A stretch of 64,000 bases of DNA, from positions 499,501 through 563,500 of the forward strand of contig NZ_CP067341.1 of assembly GCF_016638705.1 (NCBI RefSeq), given 5' to 3'. Shown one piece after another: positions 9,416 to 17,916 of the stretch. How positions within the stretch are numbered: the first letter of the stretch is position 1; each line of letters opens with the position of its first letter. The notes below the pieces were generated by a model. The model ran no database searches and was not told where the DNA came from. It saw only the letters and a list, made by a program, of their open reading frames with translations. The translations under genes and the position numbers were made by a program. Source of the stretch: Lysinibacillus agricola (GTDB lineage: Bacteria; Bacillota; Bacilli; Bacillales_A; Planococcaceae).

Positions 9416-11074
9416 ATGAAAAAAACGCTAAGGCTTTTACTAGCTTTTGTAGTAATGTTCGCAACATTACCGGGTATGTTTGCAAAGGCAGCAACCCCAA
9501 CGAATGGTACTTTAACAATCCACAAGTATGAACAAGAAAAAAATGGAGCGCCAAGTACAGAAGGTGATGGTTCTGCAAATCAAACCATTCCTACAGATGC
9601 TAAGGCATTACCAGGCGTAACGTTTGAGATTAAACAAATTATGTCATTCAATAAGATTTCAAATGATGGAAAAATTGCAGAAGAATCTGTAACACCAGTA
9701 ACAAATGCAACTCCGATTAAAGTAACAACAGATGCAGACGGTCAAGCTGTATTTAAAGATTTACCATTAGGTCGTTATGAAGTAAAAGAAGTTTCTGGTC
9801 CACCACATATTAATTTAAACCCAAATACATATACAGTCGATATTCCAATGACAAGTAAGAATGGTGACGTATTAAACTATGATGTTCACATGTATCCAAA
9901 GAACGAAATTAAACGCGGGGCAGTAGAATTAACAAAAAAAGGTGCAGAAGGTAAAGATCTAGCAGGTGCTGAATTCACTTTATTTAAAGCAGATGGCACA
10001 GCAGTAAAAACTGGTTTAACAACAGGTACTAATGGGAAAATTCGTGCAGAAGGTCTAGAATACGGTGATTACTATTTCCAAGAAATAAAAGCACCTACAG
10101 GATATGTTTTAGATTCAACAAAATATCCGTTTTCAATTCAAGAATCCGGTACAATTAATGCAGACGGTACGATTAAATCTGGTGTTGTCGTGCCAGTAGA
10201 AATTACAAACTATCTAGAACCAACAATTGATAAAAAGATTAATAACGATTTAGAGTTTTTACCAATTAATCCGTTAAAAGATTACAATTATGATATTAAA
10301 ACGTTAATTCCAGAAGATATTAAGGATTATAAAAATTATGCAGTAACAGATACGCTTGATGATCGATTAACAATTCAAGGTACACCAGTTGTAACAATCG
10401 ATGGCGTAGCAGTAGATGCAAGTGTTGTAGAAGTAACGGTAGATGGTCAAAAAGTAACAGCTACTGTAAAAGATTTTTCAAAGTTAGATGGTAAAAAAGA
10501 ACTTCATTTGCAAATCAAGTCGCAAATTAAAGAAGAAACAGCGGCAGGAACAGAAATTCCAAATACAGCAGCAATTGATTTTACAAACAAAAACGACATA
10601 ACAGGTAATAAGGAAACAAATCCAGTTATTGTAACACCAACAGCAGGAAGCATTCAATTAACAAAAGTGGATGGTGCAGACGGAAAAACATTAGCAGGTG
10701 CAGAATTTGAATTACGCGATAACGGTAAAGTCGTAGTATTAGGAGGGCAACCAGTAAAAGGTGTATCAGACGTAAATGGTTTGATCACATGGAACAATAT
10801 CCCTTACGGAGATTACCAAATCGTTGAGACAAAAGCACCGACTTATATAAAAGATGATGGTACAACAGCTTCTTATCAACAATTAAGAGACCCAATTGAT
10901 GTAACAATTAATGCAGATCATCAAAAAATTGAATTAGATGTAAAAAATAATAAGAGCGGCTGGTACCTTCCTTCAACAGGCGGTATGGGAACAATACTAT
11001 TCTCTATAGTAGGTATTGTACTAATGGCTGCAGCGACATTTGTTTTCTTCCGAAGAAAAACAGTAAATAACTAA
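9416..11074 (+). CDS. Major pilin, SpaA/BcpA type (LPSTG)
   Basis: 552 residues, the size I recall for BcpA of Bacillus cereus. Signal peptide (MKKTLRLLLAFVVMFATLPG, cleavage near FAKA-A). YPKN pilin motif at residues 160-163, whose Lys162 would form the inter-subunit amide bond. Cna-B/SpaA-like domains, with E-box-like segments YYFQEIKAPTGY and YQIVETKAP, should form internal isopeptide bonds. LPSTGG begins at residue 518, followed by a membrane helix and RRK tail. A class C sortase would cleave LPSTG and join the Thr to Lys162 of the next subunit. ATG 9416 follows GGTGAGGA. A hairpin terminator right after the gene separates it from the sortase gene, as expected for a highly expressed structural subunit. 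Confidence 0.92.
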   Translation: MKKTLRLLLAFVVMFATLPGMFAKAATPTNGTLTIHKYEQEKNGAPSTEGDGSANQTIPTDAKALPGVTFEIKQIMSFNKISNDGKIAEESVTPVTNATPIKVTTDADGQAVFKDLPLGRYEVKEVSGPPHINLNPNTYTVDIPMTSKNGDVLNYDVHMYPKNEIKRGAVELTKKGAEGKDLAGAEFTLFKADGTAVKTGLTTGTNGKIRAEGLEYGDYYFQEIKAPTGYVLDSTKYPFSIQESGTINADGTIKSGVVVPVEITNYLEPTIDKKINNDLEFLPINPLKDYNYDIKTLIPEDIKDYKNYAVTDTLDDRLTIQGTPVVTIDGVAVDASVVEVTVDGQKVTATVKDFSKLDGKKELHLQIKSQIKEETAAGTEIPNTAAIDFTNKNDITGNKETNPVIVTPTAGSIQLTKVDGADGKTLAGAEFELRDNGKVVVLGGQPVKGVSDVNGLITWNNIPYGDYQIVETKAPTYIKDDGTTASYQQLRDPIDVTINADHQKIELDVKNNKSGWYLPSTGGMGTILFSIVGIVLMAAATFVFFRRKTVNN

Positions 11075-11110
11075 TTATTTATATAGTTATACTTATAGTA
11101 GTTACATGTG

Positions 11111-11142
11111 AAAAGAGGAGAGCCATTCATTTCTCCTCTTTT
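11111..11142 (+). terminator. Hairpin between pilin and sortase genes
   Basis: AAAAGAGGAGA pairs perfectly with TCTCCTCTTTT across a 10-base loop, ending in TTTTCTG. Lying between the pilin stop and the sortase start, it probably works as a partial terminator that makes pilin mRNA exceed sortase mRNA. It also shows that the longer sortase reading frame from GTG 11108 is not the true start. Confidence 0.65.
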
Positions 11143-11173
11143 CTGTATGTCAGTACATGGTAAAGGGGTCACT

Positions 11174-11998
11174 ATGAAACGGAAGATTATTTTTGGATGT
11201 ATTTTTTTATTAGGACTTGGTATTTTCTTATATCCTACCATAAGTAACTGGCTGGCTACGAGAACGCATTATTCTCAGGTTAGTTCGTATGATAAAACAG
11301 TAAAATCATTGCAAAAGAAAGAGCTAGAACGTCGGGAAAAAGAAGCGGATGCGTACAATAAACAAGTTCAAAATTCGAATCAAACATTTTCAGATCCATT
11401 CGCAGAAAAAGAAAAACGTGATGGGAAATCTTATGACGATGCCCTTAACATCGGGGATGTTATGGGGTATGTGGAAATCCCAAAAGTTAAGGTGAAACTC
11501 CCTATTTATCCAGGAACTTCTGAAGAAGTTTTAGGTCGGGGGGTAGGTCACTTGGACAAGTCTTCTTTGCCAGTAGGAGGAAAAGGAACACATACCGTAT
11601 TAACAGGACATCGAGGTTTGCCTTCGGCATTATTGTTTACAGATTTAGATAAAATGAAGGAATCTGATGTGTTCTATATTCATTCCTTAGGTAAAGTCCT
11701 TGCCTATCAAGTTGATCAGATTAAAGTTGTATTACCAAGTGAAACAGAGGATTTACTCCCTGTAAATAATCAAGATTATGCCACACTACTTACTTGTACG
11801 CCTTATGGAGTGAATACGCATAGGTTATTAGTAAGAGGGCACCGCATTCCTTACGAACTGAAAGAAAAAGAAAAAGCGATCGCTTTAGCGCCATCTATGT
11901 TAGAAGATTGGAAGGTTATTGCCTCAATAAGCGCTATTGTAATAGCAGTAATACTCCTAAATTTCACGAAAGTTAGAAAGAAAAAGCAAACGAGTTAA
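11174..11998 (+). CDS. Class C (pilus-assembly) sortase 1
   Basis: 274 residues from ATG 11174, which follows AAAGGGG; an upstream in-frame GTG at 11108 lies in the terminator stem and is rejected. A membrane helix at each end (residues 5-25 and about 245-262), typical of class C pilin polymerases. Catalytic set: His146 (TVLTGHRG), Cys208 (YATLLTCTP) and Arg217 (HRLLVRG). A DPF lid motif at residues 74-76 would cover the active site, as in other pilus sortases. Likely substrates are the upstream LPSTG pilin and IPKTG adhesin, as with SrtD and BcpA/BcpB in B. cereus. Acts on the outer face of the membrane. Confidence 0.92.
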   Translation: MKRKIIFGCIFLLGLGIFLYPTISNWLATRTHYSQVSSYDKTVKSLQKKELERREKEADAYNKQVQNSNQTFSDPFAEKEKRDGKSYDDALNIGDVMGYVEIPKVKVKLPIYPGTSEEVLGRGVGHLDKSSLPVGGKGTHTVLTGHRGLPSALLFTDLDKMKESDVFYIHSLGKVLAYQVDQIKVVLPSETEDLLPVNNQDYATLLTCTPYGVNTHRLLVRGHRIPYELKEKEKAIALAPSMLEDWKVIASISAIVIAVILLNFTKVRKKKQTS

Positions 11999-12144
11999 AT
12001 TGTCAAACATATAGAAATGTGAGCTTTGGGGTTAATAGATAATCGTCGATGTTTTTTATTTAAATAAGGATTGGGAGAAGTTTTAGAAAGAGAGTGAACG
12101 TTGATTGACAATAATAATAGAAGGAATATATCAAGAAATATTGG

Positions 12145-12660
12145 ATGGAAGAAGACAAAGGATTTCCTCCTGGTACATGGAACTGGGATGTAGACAGAAA
12201 ATTAAAAAGGAGGATAACAAGATATTTAATTGAGGATGTTTTAAAGTGGAGCGATGAGGATATTATAGAAAAGTGGAACTAGAATCACATCAAAAAATTT
12301 AAATTAACTAGTGTGATGCTGATTTATCGTGGTAGTCCATATGAAATGTTAAACGCAGCTTATTCGAATCGATTTGAACCATGGGAGTTGAAGCATATTC
12401 CTAGATGATTTTGGACATATGAAAAGAGTTTGGAAATGTTAAAAAAGATTATTGAAGAAAAAGAAAGTTTAACAGAGTTTCAATTACTAGAGAAGTATGA
12501 TTTAAATTGGCTGGTGAAGAATAAGCTAGGTGGGGTATGTCCGAAGAATGATAGTCCGTATCAAATGTTAAATGCAGCATACCCAAATCGATTTAAAGAG
12601 TGGGAATTAAAAGTAGCACCTAATAGATTCTGGGAAAAAGAGAAAGAGAAAAAATATTAA
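12145..12660 (+). pseudogene. DUF4046-like protein gene with two in-frame stops
   Basis: One frame is open from ATG 12145 apart from TAG at 12280 and TGA at 12406. It encodes FPPGTWNWDVDRKL, ITRYLIEDVLKWSDEDI and two repeats of the motif SPYEMLNAAYSNRF.PWELK / SPYQMLNAAYPNRFKEWELK, each followed by an FW pair. I associate this pattern with DUF4046, a domain of unknown function in bacilli, but only from memory. The last part (ATG 12436 to 12660, 74 residues, one repeat) is intact but has no clear ribosome site. The gene seems to have been inserted between, or survived between, the two sortases. Confidence 0.6.
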
Positions 12661-12719
12661 GGATGAAATGGATAAATAAGGGATATCCATTTCGCAGTTA
12701 TTAAAATGGGAGTGAGAAA

Positions 12720-12842
12720 ATGGATGAAGCAAAACAAATTGAGTACCCTTTTAATAAATATTGGAAATGCAGTACATCTACGATGTTAAAAGAGATATAT
12801 TTAAAAGAATTTGAAGCAGAAAACGGTAAGGATGTGTACTGA
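12720..12842 (+). CDS. Small 40-residue ORF upstream of sortase 2
   Basis: ATG 12720 follows GGGAGTGAG and encodes 40 residues (MDEAKQIEYPFNKYWKC...) ending five bases before the likely sortase 2 start, so translation of the two may be coupled. No family recognised. It may be a further remnant of the DUF4046-like gene, which also contains short charged blocks with paired aromatics. Low confidence as a functional gene. Confidence 0.35.
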   Translation: MDEAKQIEYPFNKYWKCSTSTMLKEIYLKEFEAENGKDVY

Positions 12843-12846
12843 ATGT

Positions 12847-13671
12847 ATGAAAAGGGGATTATTCAGTACGATATTATTTGTTTTTGGATTAGGAGTATTT
12901 CTATACCCAACTGTTTCAAATTACATCAATCATCGTATGTATGAAGTAGTCATTACAGATTATGAAAAACAGATGGGGAAATTAGCAGATGTGGACATAC
13001 GTAAAAAGTTTCAAGTAATGGCAGCTTATAACGAATCATTAAAAGGGTTAGCCATTCCTACGGCAGATCCTTTTAGCAGTAGCGACAAGAAAAATACAAT
13101 GCTTGTCAATATGATAAAAGAAGATGATGTACTTGGTACCGTTAGCATTCCGAAAATCAATGAAGAACTTCCCATCTACTTAGGTGCAAACGAGAAGCAT
13201 CTAAGCATGGGTGTTGGTCAAATTGGTGGAACTTCCTTTCCTATCGGTGGACCGGATTCGCATACTGTATTAGCGGGACATCGTGGTTATCATGGTGCCA
13301 AGATGTTCCGGTATCTCGATCAACTTGAAAATGGTGACAAATTCTATATTCGTATTTTAGGAAAAGAATTAACATATGAAGTAACGGGAAGCGAAGTCAT
13401 TTATCCTAACCAAGTGGATAAACTCGCGATTGTGAAGGGAAAGGATAAGGCTACATTACTCACATGTGAACCTTACACGTCAAGTAAATACCGTTTACTC
13501 ATTTATGGTGAGAGGATAAAAGAAGAAATACCTCAAAATGATACACAAGCTCATACAGAAAGTATCAAACAATCCCAAACACATGACTTTATCAAAACAA
13601 TCGGTTTTATCATAATAGGACTGCTGGTTATTTTTATTGGATTGTTTGGGTTGCTAAGGAAGAAAAAATAA
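12847..13671 (+). CDS. Class C sortase 2
   Basis: 274 residues from ATG 12847, the same length as sortase 1 and collinear with it; in-frame TTG 12811 and ATG 12832 upstream are alternatives, and none has a strong ribosome site. N-terminal and C-terminal membrane helices, His145 (TVLAGHRG), Cys207 (ATLLTCEP), Arg216 (KYRLLIYG) and a DPF lid motif at residues 74-76. The two enzymes diverge clearly outside these motifs, so this is an old duplication or separate acquisition, perhaps with one sortase attaching the tip or basal subunit and the other polymerising the shaft. No third pilin is encoded nearby. Confidence 0.9.
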   Translation: MKRGLFSTILFVFGLGVFLYPTVSNYINHRMYEVVITDYEKQMGKLADVDIRKKFQVMAAYNESLKGLAIPTADPFSSSDKKNTMLVNMIKEDDVLGTVSIPKINEELPIYLGANEKHLSMGVGQIGGTSFPIGGPDSHTVLAGHRGYHGAKMFRYLDQLENGDKFYIRILGKELTYEVTGSEVIYPNQVDKLAIVKGKDKATLLTCEPYTSSKYRLLIYGERIKEEIPQNDTQAHTESIKQSQTHDFIKTIGFIIIGLLVIFIGLFGLLRKKK

Positions 13672-13723
13672 ACCGTGAGAAGATATAAGTAAATTTCAAA
13701 AAGAGATAAAGGTGGATTGTCTA

Positions 13724-13885
13724 ATGAATGTAGAAATGAATTGTATAACACTAAGATACCTAGTAGAAAATAAGAGAGCAGAAATGATTCAATTAACAAA
13801 ACATTATATGCTCACTTCCTTGGAAGTTATTCGAATAAGTCAAGAATTAGATAATTTATTGAATATGTTACGAAAATGCGAATGA
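13724..13885 (+). CDS. Spo0E-like aspartyl-phosphate phosphatase
   Basis: 53 residues, missed by gene callers with a 60-residue cut-off. ATG 13724 follows AAAGGTGG by a workable distance. The protein has the Spo0E-family layout of two helices with EMIQLTKHYMLTSLEVIRIS and the signature SQELDNLLN. Members dephosphorylate Spo0A~P and delay sporulation. The gene follows sortase 2 by 52 bases, and no terminator was seen between them, so it may be co-transcribed with the pilus cluster. Confidence 0.8.
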   Translation: MNVEMNCITLRYLVENKRAEMIQLTKHYMLTSLEVIRISQELDNLLNMLRKCE

Positions 13886-14109
13886 CATTTAACTAGGTTT
13901 CCGAAAAGAATTATCCTCACATGAAACTAAAGCAAGATCAAACAAGAAAATTTATAAAAAACATTAGTAATTACTCAGTCACCCCTATGATTTAGCTGTT
14001 TAATATTTTTATTTTGCAGTTTAATTCCTTAACTTCCTAATGTTAAATATATCAACTTACGGAAGTTGACGTGTATGATCAACAAATCAGTTATTTTAAA
14101 AGCTTATGA
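13886..14109. other. Short intergenic stretch, nothing recognised
   Basis: AT-rich spacer between the Spo0E-like gene and the IS66 remnant. It contains no supported gene, terminator or repeat. Confidence 0.4.
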
Positions 14110-14521
14110 AAAAGGGCCATCAACCTGATCATAAATGTCATACACTTTGCCAAGTGGAACATCCAGATCGTGTGATTATTCATCCTGTGAAAGTGTGCTA
14201 GTGTTGTCAATCATCATTTAGAAAGTGAACCTGTTAGCTCGAAAAAAGTACGACAAGTGCCAACATGTTTTGTGCAATGTGCATCTTCTTCGTGAATTGC
14301 ACGGTATATTTGAACTAACGAAGCAAGAATGGGCACAAGAAATGGCTGATTTTCTTTTGAAAGTGAAAAATCAAAAGGAAACAGGTGAATTAGATGCAAA
14401 AAAATTGTCAACTTGCATCGAGAATGTGAAATTAAAAGGAGAAGAATCGAATCCTATTCGCCCAAAAGAAAAAAATACGTCCGCGGCAGACAGAAGCAAA
14501 GTCTGGCACGTAATCTCTTAA
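14110..14521 (+). pseudogene. IS66-family transposase remnant
   Basis: Pieces of an IS66 transposase in different frames. The first (14110-14220) reads GHQPDHKCHTLCQVEHPDRV and IIHPVKVC, the zinc-finger N-terminal part. The second (from 14224) reads CNVHLLRELHGIFELTKQEW, the HLLREL region of the DDE core. The intervening sequence is deleted and the 3' part is missing. Its end abuts the truncated hemAT gene, so the IS insertion or a later deletion probably removed the 5' end of hemAT. Confidence 0.75.
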
Positions 14522-14558
14522 ATCTCGATTTTGGCATTTATTCTCTATCCCGCTAATT

Positions 14559-15670
14559 CATTGTTTTTACAAGAATCTAGAATTGGAAGAATCCCTACTG
14601 ACACTAATTAATAATAATAGTTCAGTTGCAGCCTTGAAGAAAACTTTGAAATTACATATTTTAGAAATGTTTTCGGGAATAATCGATGATGAATATTTTT
14701 AAAAAGAACTAGAATAGCACAAATACATGTAAAAATTGGTCTACAGACAAAATGGTATTTATGTGCTTTTCAAAATATATTTATAACGATTATTGAGATT
14801 ATTGAAAAGAATCTTTCTGAAAAAGAACTTTATTATTCTAGTGTAAAAGCACTCTCAAAATTATTTAACTTAGAGCAACAAATAGTTCTTGAAGAATATG
14901 ATAAAGAGATAAGTAGAATTAAAGAAAAATCAAATAAACAGGTAGAAAAAACTAAAATTCAAGTTGTGAATTCAACTGAAAATTTAGCAGCAATTTCAGA
15001 ACAAACGAATGCAGCATTTCAAGAATTACATATTCATTGCACAGAAATGGTGGAAACCGTAAATGCTGGAAAAGAGTTATCTGCTTTAGCGGAGGAGAGA
15101 GCAGAAAATGGGAAATTTCAAATAAGTAAACAGAATAGTAATATGAAGAAGGTTCATAAGGCAGTCAAAATAATTTCCAATGATATAAAAGAGTTATTAA
15201 AAATAACAAAGGAAGTTCAAGGCATTATTGATATTGTAACGAAAATAGCTGATCAAACTAATTTATTATCTTTAAACGCAGCAATTGAAGCAGCAAGGGC
15301 CGGCGAACATGGAAGAGGATTTGCAGTTGTAGCAGACGAAGTTAAAAAATTATCAGAAGTAACGAAAAAATCAGTCTCAAATGTAGCTCATTTAATTTTA
15401 TCCACAGTGTCTAATGTGGAAAAGTTATCAGCTTCACTTGACATGATTAATGAATCTGTTCATGACGAACATCAAATTATGAAACAAACAGACATATGTT
15501 TTGAGCAAATTTTACAATCTATGAAAGAAACCCAAGAAAATAATGAACATTCACAAGAAGAGATTAATGTTTTTGCTAACGTTGTCAATGAATTAGGTAA
15601 AGCATTTGAAGAAGTTGCATTGTCGGCTGACCGACTTGCTAGTTTTGCTAATGAATTAAACAATGGATAA
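14559..15670 (+). pseudogene. hemAT: HemAT-like heme aerotaxis transducer, 5'-truncated and frameshifted
   Basis: An N-terminal globin-sensor domain and a C-terminal methyl-accepting signalling domain are recognisable but split. The first frame reads FYKNLELEESLLTLINNNS and [19 protein letters not shown], then stops at about 14698. The rest continues in another frame with [20 protein letters not shown] (the proximal heme region, conserved HVxIGL and WY) and ends in [20 protein letters not shown], the core of the CheA-interacting hairpin. A one-base deletion in a T5A5 tract at 14696-14705 accounts for the shift. The start is lost at the IS66 remnant. A 235-residue product from GTG 14966 would carry only the signalling domain. 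HemAT senses oxygen and signals to CheA. Confidence 0.8.
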
Positions 15671-15682
15671 GGGGTCTTCTAA

Positions 15683-16681
15683 ATGTGTAAAAAAATACCG
15701 AAGGAATTAACATACTATTTAAAATTAGGTGATGCTGTTGTAATCGTTGATGAAAATCAATTAATTATCGATGTTAATCAACAATACGAAACGATCACCG
15801 GCTATAAAAGAGAAGTTCTTATTGGACTACCAGTAGAGAGTTTAAAATCGAGTGTAACGCCGTTTGTTATGTATAAACCGTTAAAAAGTACATTAAAAAA
15901 AGGACAGCCATGGTCTGGGACAATGGTTCATGTCAACAAATCATTAGAGCTAAGATATTCATTTATAACGATTACGCCAATTGAAATAAAAGGAATTATT
16001 TATTATGTAGGAGTTATGCGCTTAGCAGAACAACTATTGATAGATGAAGTGAATCAGAAGAAAATAGAGCACAAGGAGCTATTTCAGTTGTTAGCTCTAT
16101 CAAGTGAAATGCGCGATGTAAATATAGCAGAACATCTTTTGAATGTGCAAAATTTAGTAGAGGAATTGTTGCTAAGCCTCTTTGAAGATAGAACTTATAA
16201 TTTATCGTTAGAGTATGTTAGTAAAATTATAGAATATAGTGTTTTACATGACATTGGAAAATCGGGAATACCAGAATCAATCCTGTATAAAACTGGACCA
16301 CTAACAATCTATGAAAAAAAAATTATAAAGATGCATCCTCTTATGGGGATAGATGTATTGAACAAACTATCTAATGAAATGAATAATAAAATTTTTGATG
16401 ACAAAAAAATAGCTGAAAATATTATTAAATATCATCATGAGAACTGGGATGGAACAGGATATCCAATGGGGTTAAAAGGAGAAGAAATTCCTTTTGAAGC
16501 GAGAGTAATATCTATAGTAGATGTTTACGACGCCTTAGTTAGTGATAGAGCTTATAAAAAAGCTTGGACAAAAGAAGAAGCTCTTTCTTATTTAAAAGAA
16601 CAGAAGGCTATTAAGTTTGACCCTCATTTAGTAGAAGTGTTTATCGAAAAAGTTATTCAGAAAGATAGTATTTTTCTATAA
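15683..16681 (+). CDS. PAS-HD-GYP cyclic-di-GMP phosphodiesterase
   Basis: 332 residues; ATG 15683 follows AAGGGG and lies 12 bases after the hemAT stop, so the pair was an operon. Residues 10-115 form a PAS sensor (DAVVIVDENQLIIDVN, then ITGYKREVLIG). Residues 130-330 form an HD-GYP domain with the metal-binding HD at 189-190 (LHDIGKSGIP), HHENWDGTGYP at 251-261 and DVYDALVSDRAYK. This class hydrolyses cyclic-di-GMP to pGpG or GMP and so favours motility over biofilm, in keeping with the aerotaxis gene beside it. The ligand of the PAS domain is unknown. Confidence 0.88.
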   Translation: MCKKIPKELTYYLKLGDAVVIVDENQLIIDVNQQYETITGYKREVLIGLPVESLKSSVTPFVMYKPLKSTLKKGQPWSGTMVHVNKSLELRYSFITITPIEIKGIIYYVGVMRLAEQLLIDEVNQKKIEHKELFQLLALSSEMRDVNIAEHLLNVQNLVEELLLSLFEDRTYNLSLEYVSKIIEYSVLHDIGKSGIPESILYKTGPLTIYEKKIIKMHPLMGIDVLNKLSNEMNNKIFDDKKIAENIIKYHHENWDGTGYPMGLKGEEIPFEARVISIVDVYDALVSDRAYKKAWTKEEALSYLKEQKAIKFDPHLVEVFIEKVIQKDSIFL

Positions 16682-16777
16682 GTCCAAATCTCGTAGAGGG
16701 GGAAACACAACTTTAAATTTCCATAAATATTCATTTTTGTTAAAAATTTATTAAAAAAATTTAGAAGCCATTTATAT

Positions 16778-16821
16778 AAGTTGATCTTCGTTACGACTGG
16801 GCGACTCCTAGGGGATCAGCG
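16778..16821. repeat. Dispersed repeat A, copy 1
   Basis: About 44 bases beginning AAGTTGATCTTCGTTACGAC and ending GGGGATCAGCG recur at 43792-43835 with only three or four differences. Not part of any gene here; copies lie after the HD-GYP gene and after the NAD(P)-binding protein gene. Confidence 0.75.
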
Positions 16822-16878
16822 ATAGAGAAACGAAGGTTAAAACCATTACATCCTGTGAAAATGCCTTCGTGACCAACC

Positions 16879-17304
16879 GAGGGCACTGAAAAACTTACGT
16901 TTTCATAAAAGCGAACCTTTTTCAGATAAAAATAAGGCACTTCTTGTTCAATTTTGAACAGGAAGTGCCTTATTTCTGTCTCTATTCCTTATTCATTTTC
17001 GTTTAGTAGCTTTAATATCCGTTTCAAATTGATGGCGAATATCGTTGTAGCACCTTGAATTTCCATGCCAAATAGACCCGCAGTCGATGCCGTATCGTAC
17101 CCGCGTCCGTTTTTTACGTGACTAAAATAATAGTGTGATACATTGCGTTGTTTGGAGAAGCATCGCTCGCCCGCGGAAAGCGAGCGGAATGCTTCGGAAA
17201 ACAACAGTAGAGTCACAGTGCCAAATGAAAAAAGCGAGGCATTCAACGATTAAATCGTTGAATACCTCGCAATGTGAGAAGCTATGGACTTTTTCAGTGC
17301 CCTC
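16879..17304. mobile_element. TIR-bounded, internally deleted IS derivative (IS1182-like)
   Basis: A 426-bp unit bounded by perfect 15-base inverted repeats, GAGGGCACTGAAAAA at 16879-16893 and its complement at 17290-17304. Inside are a strong hairpin (about 16930-16976, arms AAATAAGGCACTTC/GAAGTGCCTTATTT) and, on the minus strand ending at 16989, a transposase tail (GLFGMEIQGATTIFAINLKR). Another hairpin lies near the right end (17235-17271). Most of the transposase is deleted, so it could move only in trans. The IS1182 label rests on the repeat sequence and tail from memory. No target duplication was recognised. Confidence 0.65.
16989..17160 (-). pseudogene. Transposase C-terminal remnant
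   Basis: About 45 recognisable residues ending INLKRILKLLNENE, the typical end of DDE transposases of the IS4/IS1182 groups. The upstream part of the frame to 17246 reads through hairpin sequence and is not credible protein. All catalytic residues are missing. Confidence 0.55.
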
Positions 17305-17323
17305 TAATCAATGCACCTATTTT

Positions 17324-17916
17324 TTAGTGTACGGTTTCATTTATTTTTGATTTCAATGTTAACCTAATAAAATGTTTAATTTCTCTCTTTTTGTTTAAAG
17401 AAAGATGTTCATTTAACAATTTTACTACGTCTTGCTTAAAAAACTTTCGAATTTGAAGTTTACTGTATTTATTCATTACTGCAGGCTGATCAATTGCAAC
17501 CTTTTTCACTTCCTCTGAAGTCAATAGTGCAACAAAGTTCTCGAAAGAAAGATATGGATTTAGTTTGGCTCTACGTTCAAAGCTAATTTTTACTTTTCCG
17601 TTAGAGACTTTTTCTATTAATATAATACCCCAATAATTTGGTATGATTTGTTCTGCATCTTGCAACAATTTTTTCCAGTAACAATATAATTCATCTCAAA
17701 GTTTAAATCATATTCTAGAATTTGTGTCTTTAAGCGTTTTAATGAGTCGTAATCGCTCTTTATTTCATATGCAATAACATGACCATTTACTGCTACTACA
17801 TCCGCCCTAGCTTTTCCAGAGGGTACAGTGAATTCCTCATATATATAGCACTCTTTATAATCATTTAAACGATTTATAAGTGCATTTCGCATTTCCTTTT
17901 CATCAACTTTCATCAT
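17324..17916 (-). pseudogene. Sce7726-family protein, frameshifted
   Basis: Two overlapping minus-strand frames make one protein of about 195 residues. The first (17916 to 17617) has EMRNALINRL, EEFTVPSGKARADVVAVNGH and AYEIKSDYDSLKRLKTQILE, a PD-(D/E)xK-like core (D of ADVV, E and K of EIK). The second (to 17324) resumes with LLQDAEQIIPNYWGIILIE. The frames should join at a run of six A residues (17669-17674 here), where one extra A restores TGKKLLQDAEQ. The function of Sce7726 proteins is not established; the fold suggests a nuclease, sometimes seen in mobile or defence contexts. Error or real mutation cannot be told apart here. Confidence 0.7.

Noticed and set aside
11108..11173. N-terminal extension of sortase 1 from GTG 11108
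   Set aside because: The extension would encode the stem of a terminator; ATG 11174 has a ribosome site and directly starts the membrane helix.
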